64,000 bases of DNA, taken from NCBI RefSeq assembly GCF_001544495.1, contig NZ_FCNZ02000010.1, positions 168,968-232,967 of the forward strand, given 5' to 3'. Position 1 is the first letter of the stretch. Each line of letters begins with the position of its first letter. This stretch comes from Caballeronia telluris (lineage in GTDB: Bacteria > Pseudomonadota > Gammaproteobacteria > Burkholderiales > Burkholderiaceae). A model generated the notes under the pieces. The model had not been told where the DNA came from. It did not search any database and saw only the letters and a program-made list of their open reading frames with translations. Positions 51,588 through 61,229 of the stretch are shown piece after piece. A program made the translations under genes and the position numbers.

Positions 51588-52925
51588 TCAATGCCCGTGC
51601 TCGGGGATCTTGCGGTCGTCGTGTTCGTCGTGCTGTTCGGCTGGCCGTTGGTCTTCCGGCAGCGCGGTTGCATCGTGCGACGAGGATTGCGTTGATTCGG
51701 TTGATTCTGTGGATTCTGCCGATTCCGTGACGTCGGGCGATTCGCTTTGCCCGCTCGATTCGGACTCGTCCGCTTCGGAGCCCGCTTCGGAGCCCGCTTC
51801 TGAGCCCGCTTCCGGACCTGCTTCTGAACCCGATACACCGGCATCGGCTACAGCGATTTCGGCGATGGCAGCGCGCAGCGCGTCGAGCCCCTGGCCCGTG
51901 CGTGCGCTCAAAAAGACGCGCGAAATATTACCATACTCGTCCCTTTCAACCGCGTCGCCGCGAGCCGCCAGCTCGGGCACGGCGTCGATCTTGTTGAAGA
52001 CGAGAATCTGCGGAATCGTGTCGGCGCCGATGCCGCGCAGCACTTCGTTCACCTGTTCGATCTGGTCGAGGCGCACCGCGCTCGACGCATCGACCACGTG
52101 CAGCAGCAGGTCCGCGTGGATCGTTTCCTCGAGCGTCGCGCGAAACGCCGCGACCAGCTGGTGCGGCAACTCGCGGATGAACCCGACCGTGTCCGACACC
52201 ACGACGTGCCCCGCTTCCTCGCCGAGATAGACGCGGCGCGAGGTGGTATCGAGCGTGGCGAAGAGCTGGTCGGCGGCGTAGGCCTGCGCCTTGGTGAGCG
52301 CGTTGAAGAGCGTCGATTTGCCGGCGTTCGTATAGCCGACGAGCGACACCGACATCGTCCGGTTGCGCACCCGCTGACGACGCTGCGTGCCGTGCTGACG
52401 GCGCAGCTTGTCGAGCCGCGTCTTGAGCGCCTTGATGCGCTCGCCGATCAGCCGCCGGTCGGTTTCGAGCTGCGTTTCGCCCGGGCCGCGCAGACCGATA
52501 CCGCCCTTCTGACGTTCCAGGTGAGTCCACGCGCGAATGAGGCGCGTCGACAGATACTGGAGCTGGGCGAGTTCCACCTGCAGCTTGCCTTCGTGGCTGC
52601 GGGCGCGCTGCGCGAAGATGTCGAGGATCAGGCTCGTCCGGTCGACGACCCGGCGGTTGAGCGCGCCTTCGAGATTGCGCTGCTGCGCGGGTGCGAGGGC
52701 GTGATTGAAAATGACGAGTTCGACGTCGTTCGCTTCGCAGGCGAGACGCAGTTCCTCGACCTTGCCGCTGCCGACGAACATCTTGGCATCGGGGCTCGAG
52801 CGGCGGCCGGTGAGCGTGACGGCGGGATTGGCGCCCGCACTTTGTGCGAGCAGGCTGAGTTCTTCCAGACTGGCTTCGAAATCGATTTTGCCGAAGTCGA
52901 TGCCGACGAGCGCGGCGTTGATCAA
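51588..52925 (-). CDS. hflX: Ribosome-associated GTPase HflX
   Basis: A translation-factor-class GTPase that binds and splits stalled 70S ribosomes. An N-terminal HflX domain (about 1-190) has VGSGKVEELRL, FNHALAPAQQRNLE and GIGLRGPGETQLETDRR. The G domain has G1 GYTNAGKST (near 203) and G4 NKID. The C-terminus (about 372-445) is an unusual low-complexity Gly/Ser/Glu/Ala, then Ser/Glu/Thr, then His/Asp-rich tail. The marked start is TTG 52925. In the same frame upstream, 13 codons (CTG 52964 onward, LTRRSLQISQNLN) read like the N-terminus of relatives, so the true start may be the non-canonical CTG just after a TAA stop. Confidence 0.92.
   Translation of the reverse strand: MINAALVGIDFGKIDFEASLEELSLLAQSAGANPAVTLTGRRSSPDAKMFVGSGKVEELRLACEANDVELVIFNHALAPAQQRNLEGALNRRVVDRTSLILDIFAQRARSHEGKLQVELAQLQYLSTRLIRAWTHLERQKGGIGLRGPGETQLETDRRLIGERIKALKTRLDKLRRQHGTQRRQRVRNRTMSVSLVGYTNAGKSTLFNALTKAQAYAADQLFATLDTTSRRVYLGEEAGHVVVSDTVGFIRELPHQLVAAFRATLEETIHADLLLHVVDASSAVRLDQIEQVNEVLRGIGADTIPQILVFNKIDAVPELAARGDAVERDEYGNISRVFLSARTGQGLDALRAAIAEIAVADAGVSGSEAGPEAGSEAGSEAGSEADESESSGQSESPDVTESAESTESTESTQSSSHDATALPEDQRPAEQHDEHDDRKIPEHGH
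51773..51832. repeat. 12-base tandem repeats in the hflX 3' end
   Basis: Five consecutive 12-base units of the type cttcggagcccg, the first two identical, encode the repeated four-residue unit GSEA or a variant of it in the HflX tail. A 9-base repeat coding for Ser/Glu/Thr lies next to it (about 51684-51735). Confidence 0.85.
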
Positions 52926-53000
52926 ATTGAGGTTTTGGCTTATTTGAAGCGACCGGCGAGTCAGTTTTTATTGACGTTGGTTCGCCGGCCGCGACGTGGT

Positions 53001-53237
53001 TTAGGACGTTTCAGCGTCCGGGTGGAAATTCACCGGACGGGCCGGCACGACCGTGGAAATGGCGTGCTTGTAGACCATCTGGGTGACCGTATTGCGGAGC
53101 AACACGACGTACTGGTCGAACGATTCGATGTTCCCTTGAAGCTTGATGCCGTTGACCAAATAGATCGACACCGGCACGTGCTCTTTACGCAGTGCGTTCA
53201 AAAACGGGTCTTGTAACAATTGCCCTTTGTTGCTCAT
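53001..53237 (-). CDS. hfq: RNA chaperone Hfq
   Basis: A hexameric Sm-like RNA chaperone that pairs small RNAs with mRNAs. The 78-residue protein has Sm1 ([29 protein letters not shown]) and Sm2 ([14 protein letters not shown]) motifs; the proximal face carries Gln9 and the YKH triad, and the rim Arg is present. A short C-terminal tail is typical of beta-proteobacteria. It lies between der and hflX, the widely conserved order. Confidence 0.97.
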   Translation of the reverse strand: MSNKGQLLQDPFLNALRKEHVPVSIYLVNGIKLQGNIESFDQYVVLLRNTVTQMVYKHAISTVVPARPVNFHPDAETS

Positions 53238-53379
53238 AGCAAACTCCGTGTTTTTTTGCAGGTTGAACGTAATTGTGTGCGAAGAAAAAGAGATCCGCCA
53301 ACAATCGCTACACTATAGCCGATTTTCTTTTCCGCACCAGCGCCGCCAGAAGCGGCGAAACGCTTGGTGCGCGCGGGAC

Positions 53380-54717
53380 TCAGCCCTTGTCCGCGTAAGG
53401 GTTTCGGCTTGAACGAAACTCTATTCGCAATGGAGTCCCGGCCAGCCCGAAAGTTTCGCGGAAGCGCCCTTCCAGGTAGCGCTTATACGTATCCGTGATC
53501 GCGTCGAGCGCGTTGCCGTGTACAACGATGATCGGCGGATTCTGCCCGCCCTGGTGCGCATAACGCAGCTTCGGACGCACCGGCCCGCGACGCCGCGGCT
53601 GCTGGAATTCCACCGCGTCGATCAGCGCGCGCGTGAGCCTCGGCGTCGGCAGTTTCGCCATCGCGGCGGCGTACGCATCGTCGACCGACTTCATCAGCTG
53701 GCCGATGCCCGTCTTCTCCAGCGCCGACACGTAGTGAAACTTCGCGAAGTCCAGGAACTTGAGCTTGCGCGTGAGATCCGCCTTGGTCCGCTCGCGCACG
53801 TGCGAATCGAGCCCGTCCCACTTGTTCACGCCCACCACCAACGCCCGGCCCTGCTCGACCACGAAACCCGCGATGTGCGCGTCCTGCTCGGAGATGTCCT
53901 GCTGGGCGTCGAGCAGAAGGATCACGACGTTCGCATCCGAAATCGACTGCAAGGTTTTCACGACCGAGAATTTTTCGATCGCCTCGAACACCTTGCCGCG
54001 ACGACGCAGCCCCGCCGTGTCGATCAGGGTGTATTTGCGGCCTTGTCGCTCGAAATCAACATAGATCGAATCGCGCGTCGTGCCCGGCATGTCGAACGCG
54101 ATCACGCGCTCCTCGCCGATCAGCGCGTTCACGAGCGTCGATTTGCCGACGTTCGGCCGCCCGACGATCGCGATCTTCACGCCGTGCTGCGCCTTCTCGT
54201 CGTCGTCCTCTTCCGGCTGGCCCGCGTAGGCGATTTCGAGCGCGTCGCCGATCATTTCGCTGACGCCGTCGCCGTGCGCCGCCGAGATCGCGCGCGGGTC
54301 ACCGAGGCCGAGTTCGTAGAAGTCGGCGGCGACCGCGCTGTACTTCATGCCCTCCGCCTTGTTGACGACCAGAAAGAGCGGCCGCCCCGTCTTGCGCAGA
54401 TAATCCGCGATCGCCTTGTCCTGCGGCGCGAGCCCGTTGCGCCCGTCGACGATGAACACGACGACGTCCGCCTCCTCCACCGCCTGGCGTGTCTGGCGCG
54501 CCATCTCGTGCAGGATGCCGTCCTTCGCGACGGGTTCGAAGCCGCCCGTGTCGACGACCAGATACGGGCGATCGCCGACGCGCCCTTCGCCGTAGTGGCG
54601 GTCGCGCGTGAGTCCGGGCAGGTCGGCGACGAGCGCGTCTCGCGAGCGCGTCAGCCGGTTGAAAAGGGTCGATTTCCCCACATTGGGGCGCCCAACGAGG
54701 GCAATTACGGGTTTCAT
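53380..54717 (-). CDS. der: Ribosome-assembly GTPase Der (EngA)
   Basis: A double-GTPase needed for maturation of the 50S subunit. The 445-residue protein has two G domains, with Walker [10 protein letters not shown] at 9-17 and again near residue 187. It also has DTGGF and DTAGL switch II motifs, NKAEG and NKWDG G4 motifs, and a C-terminal KH-like domain. ATG 54717 ([17 protein letters not shown]) is the family start. An acidic linker ([13 protein letters not shown]) joins the two G domains. Confidence 0.97.
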   Translation of the reverse strand: MKPVIALVGRPNVGKSTLFNRLTRSRDALVADLPGLTRDRHYGEGRVGDRPYLVVDTGGFEPVAKDGILHEMARQTRQAVEEADVVVFIVDGRNGLAPQDKAIADYLRKTGRPLFLVVNKAEGMKYSAVAADFYELGLGDPRAISAAHGDGVSEMIGDALEIAYAGQPEEDDDEKAQHGVKIAIVGRPNVGKSTLVNALIGEERVIAFDMPGTTRDSIYVDFERQGRKYTLIDTAGLRRRGKVFEAIEKFSVVKTLQSISDANVVILLLDAQQDISEQDAHIAGFVVEQGRALVVGVNKWDGLDSHVRERTKADLTRKLKFLDFAKFHYVSALEKTGIGQLMKSVDDAYAAAMAKLPTPRLTRALIDAVEFQQPRRRGPVRPKLRYAHQGGQNPPIIVVHGNALDAITDTYKRYLEGRFRETFGLAGTPLRIEFRSSRNPYADKG

Positions 54718-55116
54718 CAGATCGTGTTCACAGTTGAACGCAAGGCGAGCGACACCGGCGCGTGAAACGCCCGGGCCACGGAAACGCCGCGGAAAAGCCT
54801 GCGTTTGTCGAAAATTAGCATGGATTCGGCATGCGGCGCCCTTGGACGCGTCGGATGCGCGGAGTCGGCACGAAGCCTGGCGCCGGTTAGCGTTCTTTCG
54901 CGGCTGCCGTGTCGCCGTTTCGACGCCCACCGCGCGTGGTCGTTACGAGTGTGCGCTCATGCCCGGCGCCTCGCTTCTACTTCTGTTTCTATCGAACGCG
55001 CAGCGCACCGCGCGTGGACGACTTCTTTGTTGCGCGCCGCGCCGTCATGCAAACGAAGCGCCGATAAAGCACGCGAGCCGGCAGCGCCGGCTCACAGGTC
55101 AGGTCACGATGAAAAC
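54718..55116. other. 399-base gap between bamB and der
   Basis: This gap lies within an otherwise tightly packed conserved gene block. I found no gene I can support; a 19-residue basic frame near 55000-55060 is too short to trust. The only strong structure is the dyad at 55075-55093 near the bamB end. It may hold a promoter for der-hfq-hflX. Confidence 0.45.
55075..55093 (-). terminator. Terminator-like dyad after bamB
   Basis: GAGCCGGC-AGC-GCCGGCTC is an almost perfect hairpin 24 bases after the bamB stop. The following minus-strand tract (GCGTGCTTTATC) has few Ts, so termination may be weak. Confidence 0.45.
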
Positions 55117-56259
55117 TCAGCGCGGGCGGAAGCCGAACAGACCGCCGTCCTTGGTCTGAACGACGAGCGTGTCGCCGGCGAGCACGGGTGCGGCGCTGAT
55201 CCCGCTGCCGTCCGTCTTCGCGCGTCCGACCAGTTCGCCCTTCGACGTTTCGAGGAAATGCACATAGCCCTCGAAATCGCCGACGACGACCGTGCGGCCC
55301 AGGATGTAAGGCACGCTGACCTGACGGTTCTTCAGCTTGTCGCTCTTCCAGAGCGGCACGCCATCGGCTGCGCGAAACGCGTTGACGACCGACCAGTCGT
55401 CGCCGGCGGCCACGGCCTGATCGTCCGCGGCCAGACCGCTGTCGCTCGAAAATGCCTTCTCCCAGACGGGACGGCCCGAATTCGCGTCGAAGCAGCCGAT
55501 GCGGCCCTGGAACGTCACCGCGCAGGTTTGCGCGCCGACGAGCGACGGCGCGCCGGTCACGTCGTTGATGCGCTCGACTTCCGTGACGCCTTTCGGGAAC
55601 GACACCGGCGTTTGCCAGTAGGCGTCGCCCGTCTGCAGGTTGATCGCGGCGAACGTGCCGCCCGGGAAGCCCGCGAGCACCGCCTGGTTGCCGGCGAACG
55701 TCATGCCGGCCGCGACGCGCAGGTTGAGCGGCACCGCGCGGACCTGGAACACCCACTTCTGCTCGCCGGTCTGCGCATTGAACGCGACGACCTTGCCGTC
55801 GATCGTGCGCACGATCACGAGATCGTTGCCGACGAGCGGCGGCGACACGATTTCGCCCGGTGCGACGGCCGTCCACAATTCCTTGCCGTCGGGTCCGAGT
55901 GCGTAGACGGAACCCTTGAGGCCGCCGACCGCCGTCAGGTTGCCGTCGCTGCCGACGCCCGCGGACAGGTCGTCCTTGAGCTTAGTACGCCACACGTCCA
56001 GACCGGTCTTCGCGTCGATCTTCGCGACCGTGCCGTTCGCGCCCGCGGCGAACACCATGTCGCCGACGGCGACCGGCGTGAACAGATAGCGGCCGGCCTT
56101 GCCGACGCTCGCCTTCCACGCCTGTTCGACGTTCAGGACCGGCTTGATTTCGACGAGCGGTGTCGGCACGCGGCGTTCATCCTTGGTGGCTGAGCAGGCC
56201 GCGAGCAAGGCGGTCATCGCGCAGGCGAGCGGGAGAGCGTAGCGTTTCAGAAAAGTCAT
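55117..56259 (-). CDS. bamB: Outer-membrane assembly lipoprotein BamB
   Basis: A lipoprotein of the BAM complex, which inserts beta-barrel proteins into the outer membrane. The 380-residue protein has a lipoprotein signal with lipobox LLAAC (Cys22) and an eight-bladed beta-propeller of PQQ-like repeats, for example VAKIDAKTGLDVWRTKL, VVAFNAQTGEQKWVF and FDANSGRPVWEKAF. ATG 56259 (MTFLKRYALPLAC) gives a normal signal; an ATG five codons upstream is the alternative. It follows the YfgM-like gene, as in many beta- and gamma-proteobacteria. Confidence 0.95.
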   Translation of the reverse strand: MTFLKRYALPLACAMTALLAACSATKDERRVPTPLVEIKPVLNVEQAWKASVGKAGRYLFTPVAVGDMVFAAGANGTVAKIDAKTGLDVWRTKLKDDLSAGVGSDGNLTAVGGLKGSVYALGPDGKELWTAVAPGEIVSPPLVGNDLVIVRTIDGKVVAFNAQTGEQKWVFQVRAVPLNLRVAAGMTFAGNQAVLAGFPGGTFAAINLQTGDAYWQTPVSFPKGVTEVERINDVTGAPSLVGAQTCAVTFQGRIGCFDANSGRPVWEKAFSSDSGLAADDQAVAAGDDWSVVNAFRAADGVPLWKSDKLKNRQVSVPYILGRTVVVGDFEGYVHFLETSKGELVGRAKTDGSGISAAPVLAGDTLVVQTKDGGLFGFRPR

Positions 56260-56394
56260 CGGTGGACGCAACATTGATTAGGAGATTCGATTGATCGGCG
56301 TGTGCCGCAGGCGTCGCCGGCGTGTTTCCCGGCGCGTGCCCTTCGGCTTACGGAGCGGCGATGGTTCGGATGCGGTGGATGTCGGCCGCCCGCC

Positions 56395-57024
56395 TCAGCC
56401 GCCGAGCGCGTCCAGTTTGAACTGGACCAGCTGGCGCGCGGACGTGTCGCTCGACGGCAGCGAGTCGAGCGCCAGCTTGTAGGCGGCGCGCGCATCGTCG
56501 CGCTTGCCTTGCGCCGCGAGCAGGTCGCCGCGTCGATCCGACACGACGCCCTTGAACGCGTCGAGCGGCGCATCGGCCAGCACCTTGAGGCCGGCGTCGT
56601 AGGCTTTTTCGTCGAGGAGCACGAGCGACAGACGCAGCTTCGCGATCTGCTTGTACTCGGCGTCCCTCGCGTGATCGACGGCCCATTGCAGCTGGGCCTT
56701 GGCGGCGGCCGTGTCGCCCGCCGTGTAGAGCGCCTTGCCGGCAGCGAGCGCGGTCATCTGCGCATACGCGGTGCTGCCGAACTTGTCCTCCATGTCGGAG
56801 GCGACGCGCGCGATCTTCGCCTTGTCGTTCGCGTTGACCGCCTGCTGCACCTGGTCGTACAGCACGGCGGCCTCGGCCGCCTGGCGACGCTGCCAGAAAT
56901 TCCAGCCGTTGTAGCCTGCGGCCACGATGAGCACGGCGAGGACGATCCACGTCGTCGCGTTGCCCCACTTGGCCCACCAGTGCTTCAGATTTTCCAGCGA
57001 TTCTTGTTCGTCGTGATAGCTCAT
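56395..57024 (-). CDS. YfgM-family TPR membrane protein (SecYEG/PpiD partner type)
   Basis: A 209-residue protein with a short cytoplasmic N-terminus (MSYHDEQESLENLKHWWAKWGN), one membrane helix (about 24-43) and a periplasmic TPR-like helical domain (about 50-205). E. coli YfgM has this layout and associates with PpiD and SecYEG as an ancillary envelope chaperone. AAGGA precedes ATG 57024. The neighbours hisS upstream and bamB downstream match the conserved order. Confidence 0.9.
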   Translation of the reverse strand: MSYHDEQESLENLKHWWAKWGNATTWIVLAVLIVAAGYNGWNFWQRRQAAEAAVLYDQVQQAVNANDKAKIARVASDMEDKFGSTAYAQMTALAAGKALYTAGDTAAAKAQLQWAVDHARDAEYKQIAKLRLSLVLLDEKAYDAGLKVLADAPLDAFKGVVSDRRGDLLAAQGKRDDARAAYKLALDSLPSSDTSARQLVQFKLDALGG

Positions 57025-57115
57025 TGCCCAACTATTCCTTCTGCGCCTTGGTTTTGGCGCGCTCCACGCGCGATCCTCTCGATCGCGCACTGCGCGCACG
57101 GTCGCTGCCTAAAAT

Positions 57116-58456
57116 TTAATCAGCGCCGTCGTCGGCGGATGCAACCATCGCATTGATTAGAAATTCGGTCAAGTTTTCCAGCGGAACGTTCGACTGCTCA
57201 TTCTTCTGAGCGTCGCCCTCGACCGCGCGCAGCGGCTTGATGCCGACCGTGCCCTGCGCCAGTTCGTCCTCGCCGAGAATCACGGCGAACGCGGCGCCGC
57301 TTGCGTCGGCTTTCTTCATCTGCGACTTGAAGCTCGCCGATGCGCCTTCCGGGCTGCAATGCAGGATCACGTCGAGACCCGTGTCGCGCAGCCGTTCGGC
57401 GATGATGAACGCCTGCTCGGCCGCCGCTTCGCCCTGGTGAACGACGTAGACATCCGTGCCTTCGGCTTCCGGCACGAGTTGCTCTTCCTTCAGCAGTTCG
57501 AGAATGCGCTCGACGCCCATCGCCCAGCCGCACGCCTTGGTCGGCTTGCCGCCCAGCTGTTCGATCAGCGGATCGTAGCGCCCGCCGCCCGCGACCGTGC
57601 CCTGCGCGCCGAGCTTGTCGGTCACCCATTCGAACACGGTGAGATTGTAGTAATCGAGCCCGCGCACGAGGCGCGGATTGATCTTGAATGGAATGTTGTT
57701 CGCCTTCAGAAGACGCTGGACGCCTTCGAAATGCGCACGCGATTCGTCGCCGAGGAAATCGACGAGCTTCGGCGCGTTCTGCGCAATCTCCTGCAGCGCC
57801 GGATTCTTCGTGTCGAGCACGCGCAGCGGGTTCGTGTAGAGGCGCCGCTTCGCTTCCTCGTCGAGCAGGTCGACGTGCTTTTCGAGATACGCGATCAGTT
57901 CCTTTCGATGCGCGGCGCGTTCATCGGCCTGGCCGAGCGAATTGAGTTCCAGGCGAATGCCGGTGAGACCGAGGTCGTCCCAGAGACGCTGGCACATCAT
58001 GATGATTTCGGCGTCGGCATCGGGGCCCGCGAAGCCGAGCGCTTCCACGCCGACCTGATGGAACTGGCGATACCGCCCGCGCTGCGGACGCTCGTGACGG
58101 AACATCGGGCCGATGTACCACAGGCGCTTCGGGCCGTCGTAGAGCAGGTTGTGCTCGATCGTCGCGCGCACGACGGCCGCCGTGTTTTCCGGACGCATCG
58201 TCAGATGCTCGCCGTTGAGCGAATCGACGAAGCTGTACATTTCCTTCTCGACGATATCGGTCACTTCGCCGATCCCGCGCGTGAAGAGCTGCGTATGCTC
58301 GATGATCGGCGTGCGAATGTTCTGATAACCGTAGGCGCGCAGCATCGACTTGACCGTCGACTCGAAGAAATCCCACAACGCGGCATCCTGCGGGAGGATG
58401 TCGTTCATGCCCTTCACGCCGCTCAGTTTTTCGAGCCGTTTCTTCTGTTCTGTCAT
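57116..58456 (-). CDS. hisS: Histidyl-tRNA synthetase
   Basis: A class II synthetase that charges tRNA-His. The 446-residue protein has motif 2 ([21 protein letters not shown]), the histidine-specific [15 protein letters not shown] and [15 protein letters not shown], and a C-terminal anticodon-binding domain (about 330-430). [16 protein letters not shown] near the start is typical. It is distinct from the HisZ paralogue encoded 9 kb to the left. Confidence 0.97.
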   Translation of the reverse strand: MTEQKKRLEKLSGVKGMNDILPQDAALWDFFESTVKSMLRAYGYQNIRTPIIEHTQLFTRGIGEVTDIVEKEMYSFVDSLNGEHLTMRPENTAAVVRATIEHNLLYDGPKRLWYIGPMFRHERPQRGRYRQFHQVGVEALGFAGPDADAEIIMMCQRLWDDLGLTGIRLELNSLGQADERAAHRKELIAYLEKHVDLLDEEAKRRLYTNPLRVLDTKNPALQEIAQNAPKLVDFLGDESRAHFEGVQRLLKANNIPFKINPRLVRGLDYYNLTVFEWVTDKLGAQGTVAGGGRYDPLIEQLGGKPTKACGWAMGVERILELLKEEQLVPEAEGTDVYVVHQGEAAAEQAFIIAERLRDTGLDVILHCSPEGASASFKSQMKKADASGAAFAVILGEDELAQGTVGIKPLRAVEGDAQKNEQSNVPLENLTEFLINAMVASADDGAD

Positions 58457-58462
58457 CTGTCT

Positions 58463-59779
58463 TTAGAGTGATGCCGCGGCCGTCTCTTCTCGACGACCGT
58501 AGGTGCGCGCGACGTAGTCGCTCACGATTTGCTGGAATTCCTGGGCGATATGCTCGCCGCGCAGCGTCTTGACCTTCACGCCGTCGACGAACACGGGCGC
58601 CGCCGGATTCTCGCCCGAACCCGGCAGGCTGATGCCGATATTTGCGTGCTTCGATTCGCCCGGCCCGTTCACGATGCAGCCCATCACCGCGACGTGCATT
58701 TTCTCGACGCCCGGGTATTGGTCACGCCAGACCGGCATTTCGTTGCGCAGATAAGTCTGAATCTGCGAGGCGAGTTCCTGGAACAGCGTGCTCGTCGTGC
58801 GCCCGCAGCCCGGACACGCAATCACCATCGGCGTGAAGGAACGCAGGCCCATCGTCTGCAAAATTTCCTGGCCGACGACCACTTCGCCCGTGCGCGCGCC
58901 GCCGGGTTCCGGCGTGAGCGAGATGCGGATCGTGTCGCCGATGCCTTCCTGCAGCAGCACGGAAAGCGCCGCCGTCGACGCGACGATGCCCTTCGAGCCC
59001 ATGCCCGCCTCGGTCAGCCCGAGATGCAGCGCAAAGCTGCAGCGCTTCGCGAGTTCGCGATACACCGCGATCAGGTCCTGCACGCCGCTCACCTTGCACG
59101 ACAGGATGATGCGGTCACGCCCGAGGCCGAGTTCGACGGCCCGCTCCGCCGAGCCGACCGCCGACTGGATCAGCGCTTCGTACATCACGCTCTGCGCGTC
59201 CCACGGCGTGGCGCGCGCGGCGTTCTCGTCCATCATGCGCGCGAGCAGATCCTGGTCGAGACTGCCCCAGTTCACGCCGATGCGCACCGCCTTGTCGTAG
59301 CGCGCGGCGGCTTCGATCATCTGCGCGAACTGCGTGTCGCGCTTCGCGCCCTGCCCGACGTTGCCCGGATTGATCCGGTACTTCGACAGCGCCTCGGCGC
59401 ACGCGGGATAGTCGCGCAGCAGCAGATGACCGTTGTAGTGAAAATCGCCGACGAGCGGCACCGTCACGCCCATGCGGTCCAGCTGGTCGCGCACGTGCGG
59501 CACGGCGGCGGCCGCCTCCGGCGTGTTGACCGTGATGCGCACGAGTTCGGAGCCGGCTTGCGCCAGTTCCTTGATCTGGATGGCCGTGCCGATGGCGTCC
59601 GCCGTGTCCGTGTTGGTCATCGACTGGACGCGCACGGGCGCGTCGCCGCCGATCGTCACGAGCTGGCCGCCCCAGCGGACGTCGACCGCATGCGACGCGC
59701 GGCGTCGAAGCGGCCCGCCGAACACCGGCTCGGTCGAACAAATCGTGCTGCTGATCAGGGATTGAGCTTCGGATTGCAT
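58463..59779 (-). CDS. ispG: 4-hydroxy-3-methylbut-2-enyl diphosphate synthase (flavodoxin)
   Basis: An iron-sulfur enzyme of the MEP isoprenoid pathway that converts MEcPP to HMBPP. The 438-residue protein has an N-terminal TIM barrel with VQSMTNTDT and a C-terminal 4Fe-4S domain with Cys322 and Cys325 (CPGCGR), Cys368 (GCIVNGPGE) and the catalytic Glu375. AAGAGGG lies 7 bases before ATG 59779, which I prefer to a GTG at 59800. It ends 6 bases before hisS. Confidence 0.96.
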   Translation of the reverse strand: MQSEAQSLISSTICSTEPVFGGPLRRRASHAVDVRWGGQLVTIGGDAPVRVQSMTNTDTADAIGTAIQIKELAQAGSELVRITVNTPEAAAAVPHVRDQLDRMGVTVPLVGDFHYNGHLLLRDYPACAEALSKYRINPGNVGQGAKRDTQFAQMIEAAARYDKAVRIGVNWGSLDQDLLARMMDENAARATPWDAQSVMYEALIQSAVGSAERAVELGLGRDRIILSCKVSGVQDLIAVYRELAKRCSFALHLGLTEAGMGSKGIVASTAALSVLLQEGIGDTIRISLTPEPGGARTGEVVVGQEILQTMGLRSFTPMVIACPGCGRTTSTLFQELASQIQTYLRNEMPVWRDQYPGVEKMHVAVMGCIVNGPGESKHANIGISLPGSGENPAAPVFVDGVKVKTLRGEHIAQEFQQIVSDYVARTYGRREETAAASL

Positions 59780-59912
59780 CGAAAAACCCTCTTGCGTCAC
59801 CGGCTACCATGCGGCGACGTATGTGGAACCCTCAAATCGACGCCGCCGGCGGGGCCGGCGGCGCTCTCGATACGTTGCGTGGCGTGCGGCGCGATACGCG
59901 TCGGACGGCGCC

Positions 59913-61028
59913 TCAGGGCACCGAAAAGCGCGCGACGTTGCCTTTCGCCGCGGCGTATTTGGCGGGATCGACCGGTTCGTCGTCGAACGTGAGCGAGTCC
60001 ATGCCCGCGCGATTGCCGATCGTCACCTTGAACGGCGCCTCGCCTTCCACGCGTTGCGTGTTGCCGCCGTGCACGAGACCAGAGAATACTTCCTTGCCGT
60101 CTTTCTGGCGCACGCTGAGCCAGCTGTCCTGCTTCACTTTCAGTTCCAGCGCATTCGTCCCCGTGCCCGCGACGGTCGGCGCGGAAGCCGAAGCGACCGC
60201 GGCGGCCGGTGCCGGCGGCGTGAGCGCGGGCGCTGCGGGCGCCAGCGCCGCGCCACTCGCGCCCTGCACGGCCGCTATCGTCGACGACGAATTCGGCAAC
60301 GCATTGGTGCCAAGCGGATGCGGCATCGGCTGCATTCCGGCGGCGCCAGGTTCCGCCGACGACGCCTCGCCGGTATTGGCCGCGGCCAGTTCGTCGGGCG
60401 TCGCCACAGACGACGCCGCGCTCGTTCCGCTATTTCCGTTCGAACCGGACAGCGACGTGCCGTTTGCACTCGCCTTCAGGCGCGCGAGCCACGCGGCGGA
60501 GTCGCCGCCGGTGTGCCACATCGCGAGCGCGATCACCGCGACGATCACGGCGGCGACGCCCCACAGCCACGAGCGACGCCGCCCCGTGCCATTGAGCGGC
60601 ACGGACACGCGTGCGCGCGGCAAGCCGCCGCCCGCCGCAGCCGGCAACGACAGATTCTGCTCGACCGGCCCGTTCACACGGCGCAGCGCCTGCGTAAACG
60701 GCGCCGGATCGGCGCCGAGCATTTTCGCGTAGCTGCGCACGATGCCGGCCGCGAAGGTGCGGTCGGGCAGATGACTCAGGTCGCCCGCTTCGAGCGAACG
60801 CACTTTTTGCGGCGATACCTTGAGCCGCGCCGAAACATCGTCGATCGACCAGCCCTTGGCCGTGCGAAGCTGCGCGAGGCGCGCTCCGACCGCGACAATC
60901 GATTCCAAGCTCCCCGCCTGATTCCCGCTCGACGCCGCCTGACCGGCCAACGCTTCGCCGTCCGGCTCGCGGCCGGAGGGATTGCCGGTTCGACTGCCGA
61001 AAGGCGTCGGGTGCTGCGGTTCACTCAT
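59913..61028 (-). CDS. RodZ-like helix-turn-helix membrane protein (DUF4115)
   Basis: The 371-residue protein has a cytoplasmic helix-turn-helix of the RodZ type (about 43-108, VGARLAQLRTAKGWSIDDVSARLKVSPQKVRSLE), one membrane helix (153-171) and a long Ala/Ser/Pro-rich periplasmic linker. It ends in a DUF4115 domain (about 290-371: LELKVKQDSWLSVRQKDGKEVFSG). RodZ links MreB to the wall-elongation machinery. Domain order and position between rlmN and ispG fit RodZ; E. coli has the same rlmN-(pilF)-rodZ-ispG order. Confidence 0.88.
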   Translation of the reverse strand: MSEPQHPTPFGSRTGNPSGREPDGEALAGQAASSGNQAGSLESIVAVGARLAQLRTAKGWSIDDVSARLKVSPQKVRSLEAGDLSHLPDRTFAAGIVRSYAKMLGADPAPFTQALRRVNGPVEQNLSLPAAAGGGLPRARVSVPLNGTGRRRSWLWGVAAVIVAVIALAMWHTGGDSAAWLARLKASANGTSLSGSNGNSGTSAASSVATPDELAAANTGEASSAEPGAAGMQPMPHPLGTNALPNSSSTIAAVQGASGAALAPAAPALTPPAPAAAVASASAPTVAGTGTNALELKVKQDSWLSVRQKDGKEVFSGLVHGGNTQRVEGEAPFKVTIGNRAGMDSLTFDDEPVDPAKYAAAKGNVARFSVP

Positions 61029-61229
61029 GCCAAATTCCTCGCATCGATTCTTTTATTTGTCGCTCGAAAGCGCCGGGTTGCACGCGTCATATGCACAATA
61101 CAACCCGCTGCTTCGTGCAGACCGCTTTATAACAAAATGTGCGGTTTTTTGTACCGCATCCGATCGCTTGCTTCGTTTTTCTTTCTTTTTGCGCTGAAAC
61201 GCGCCTAGTCGATTCGCGCGCCCCGCGCC

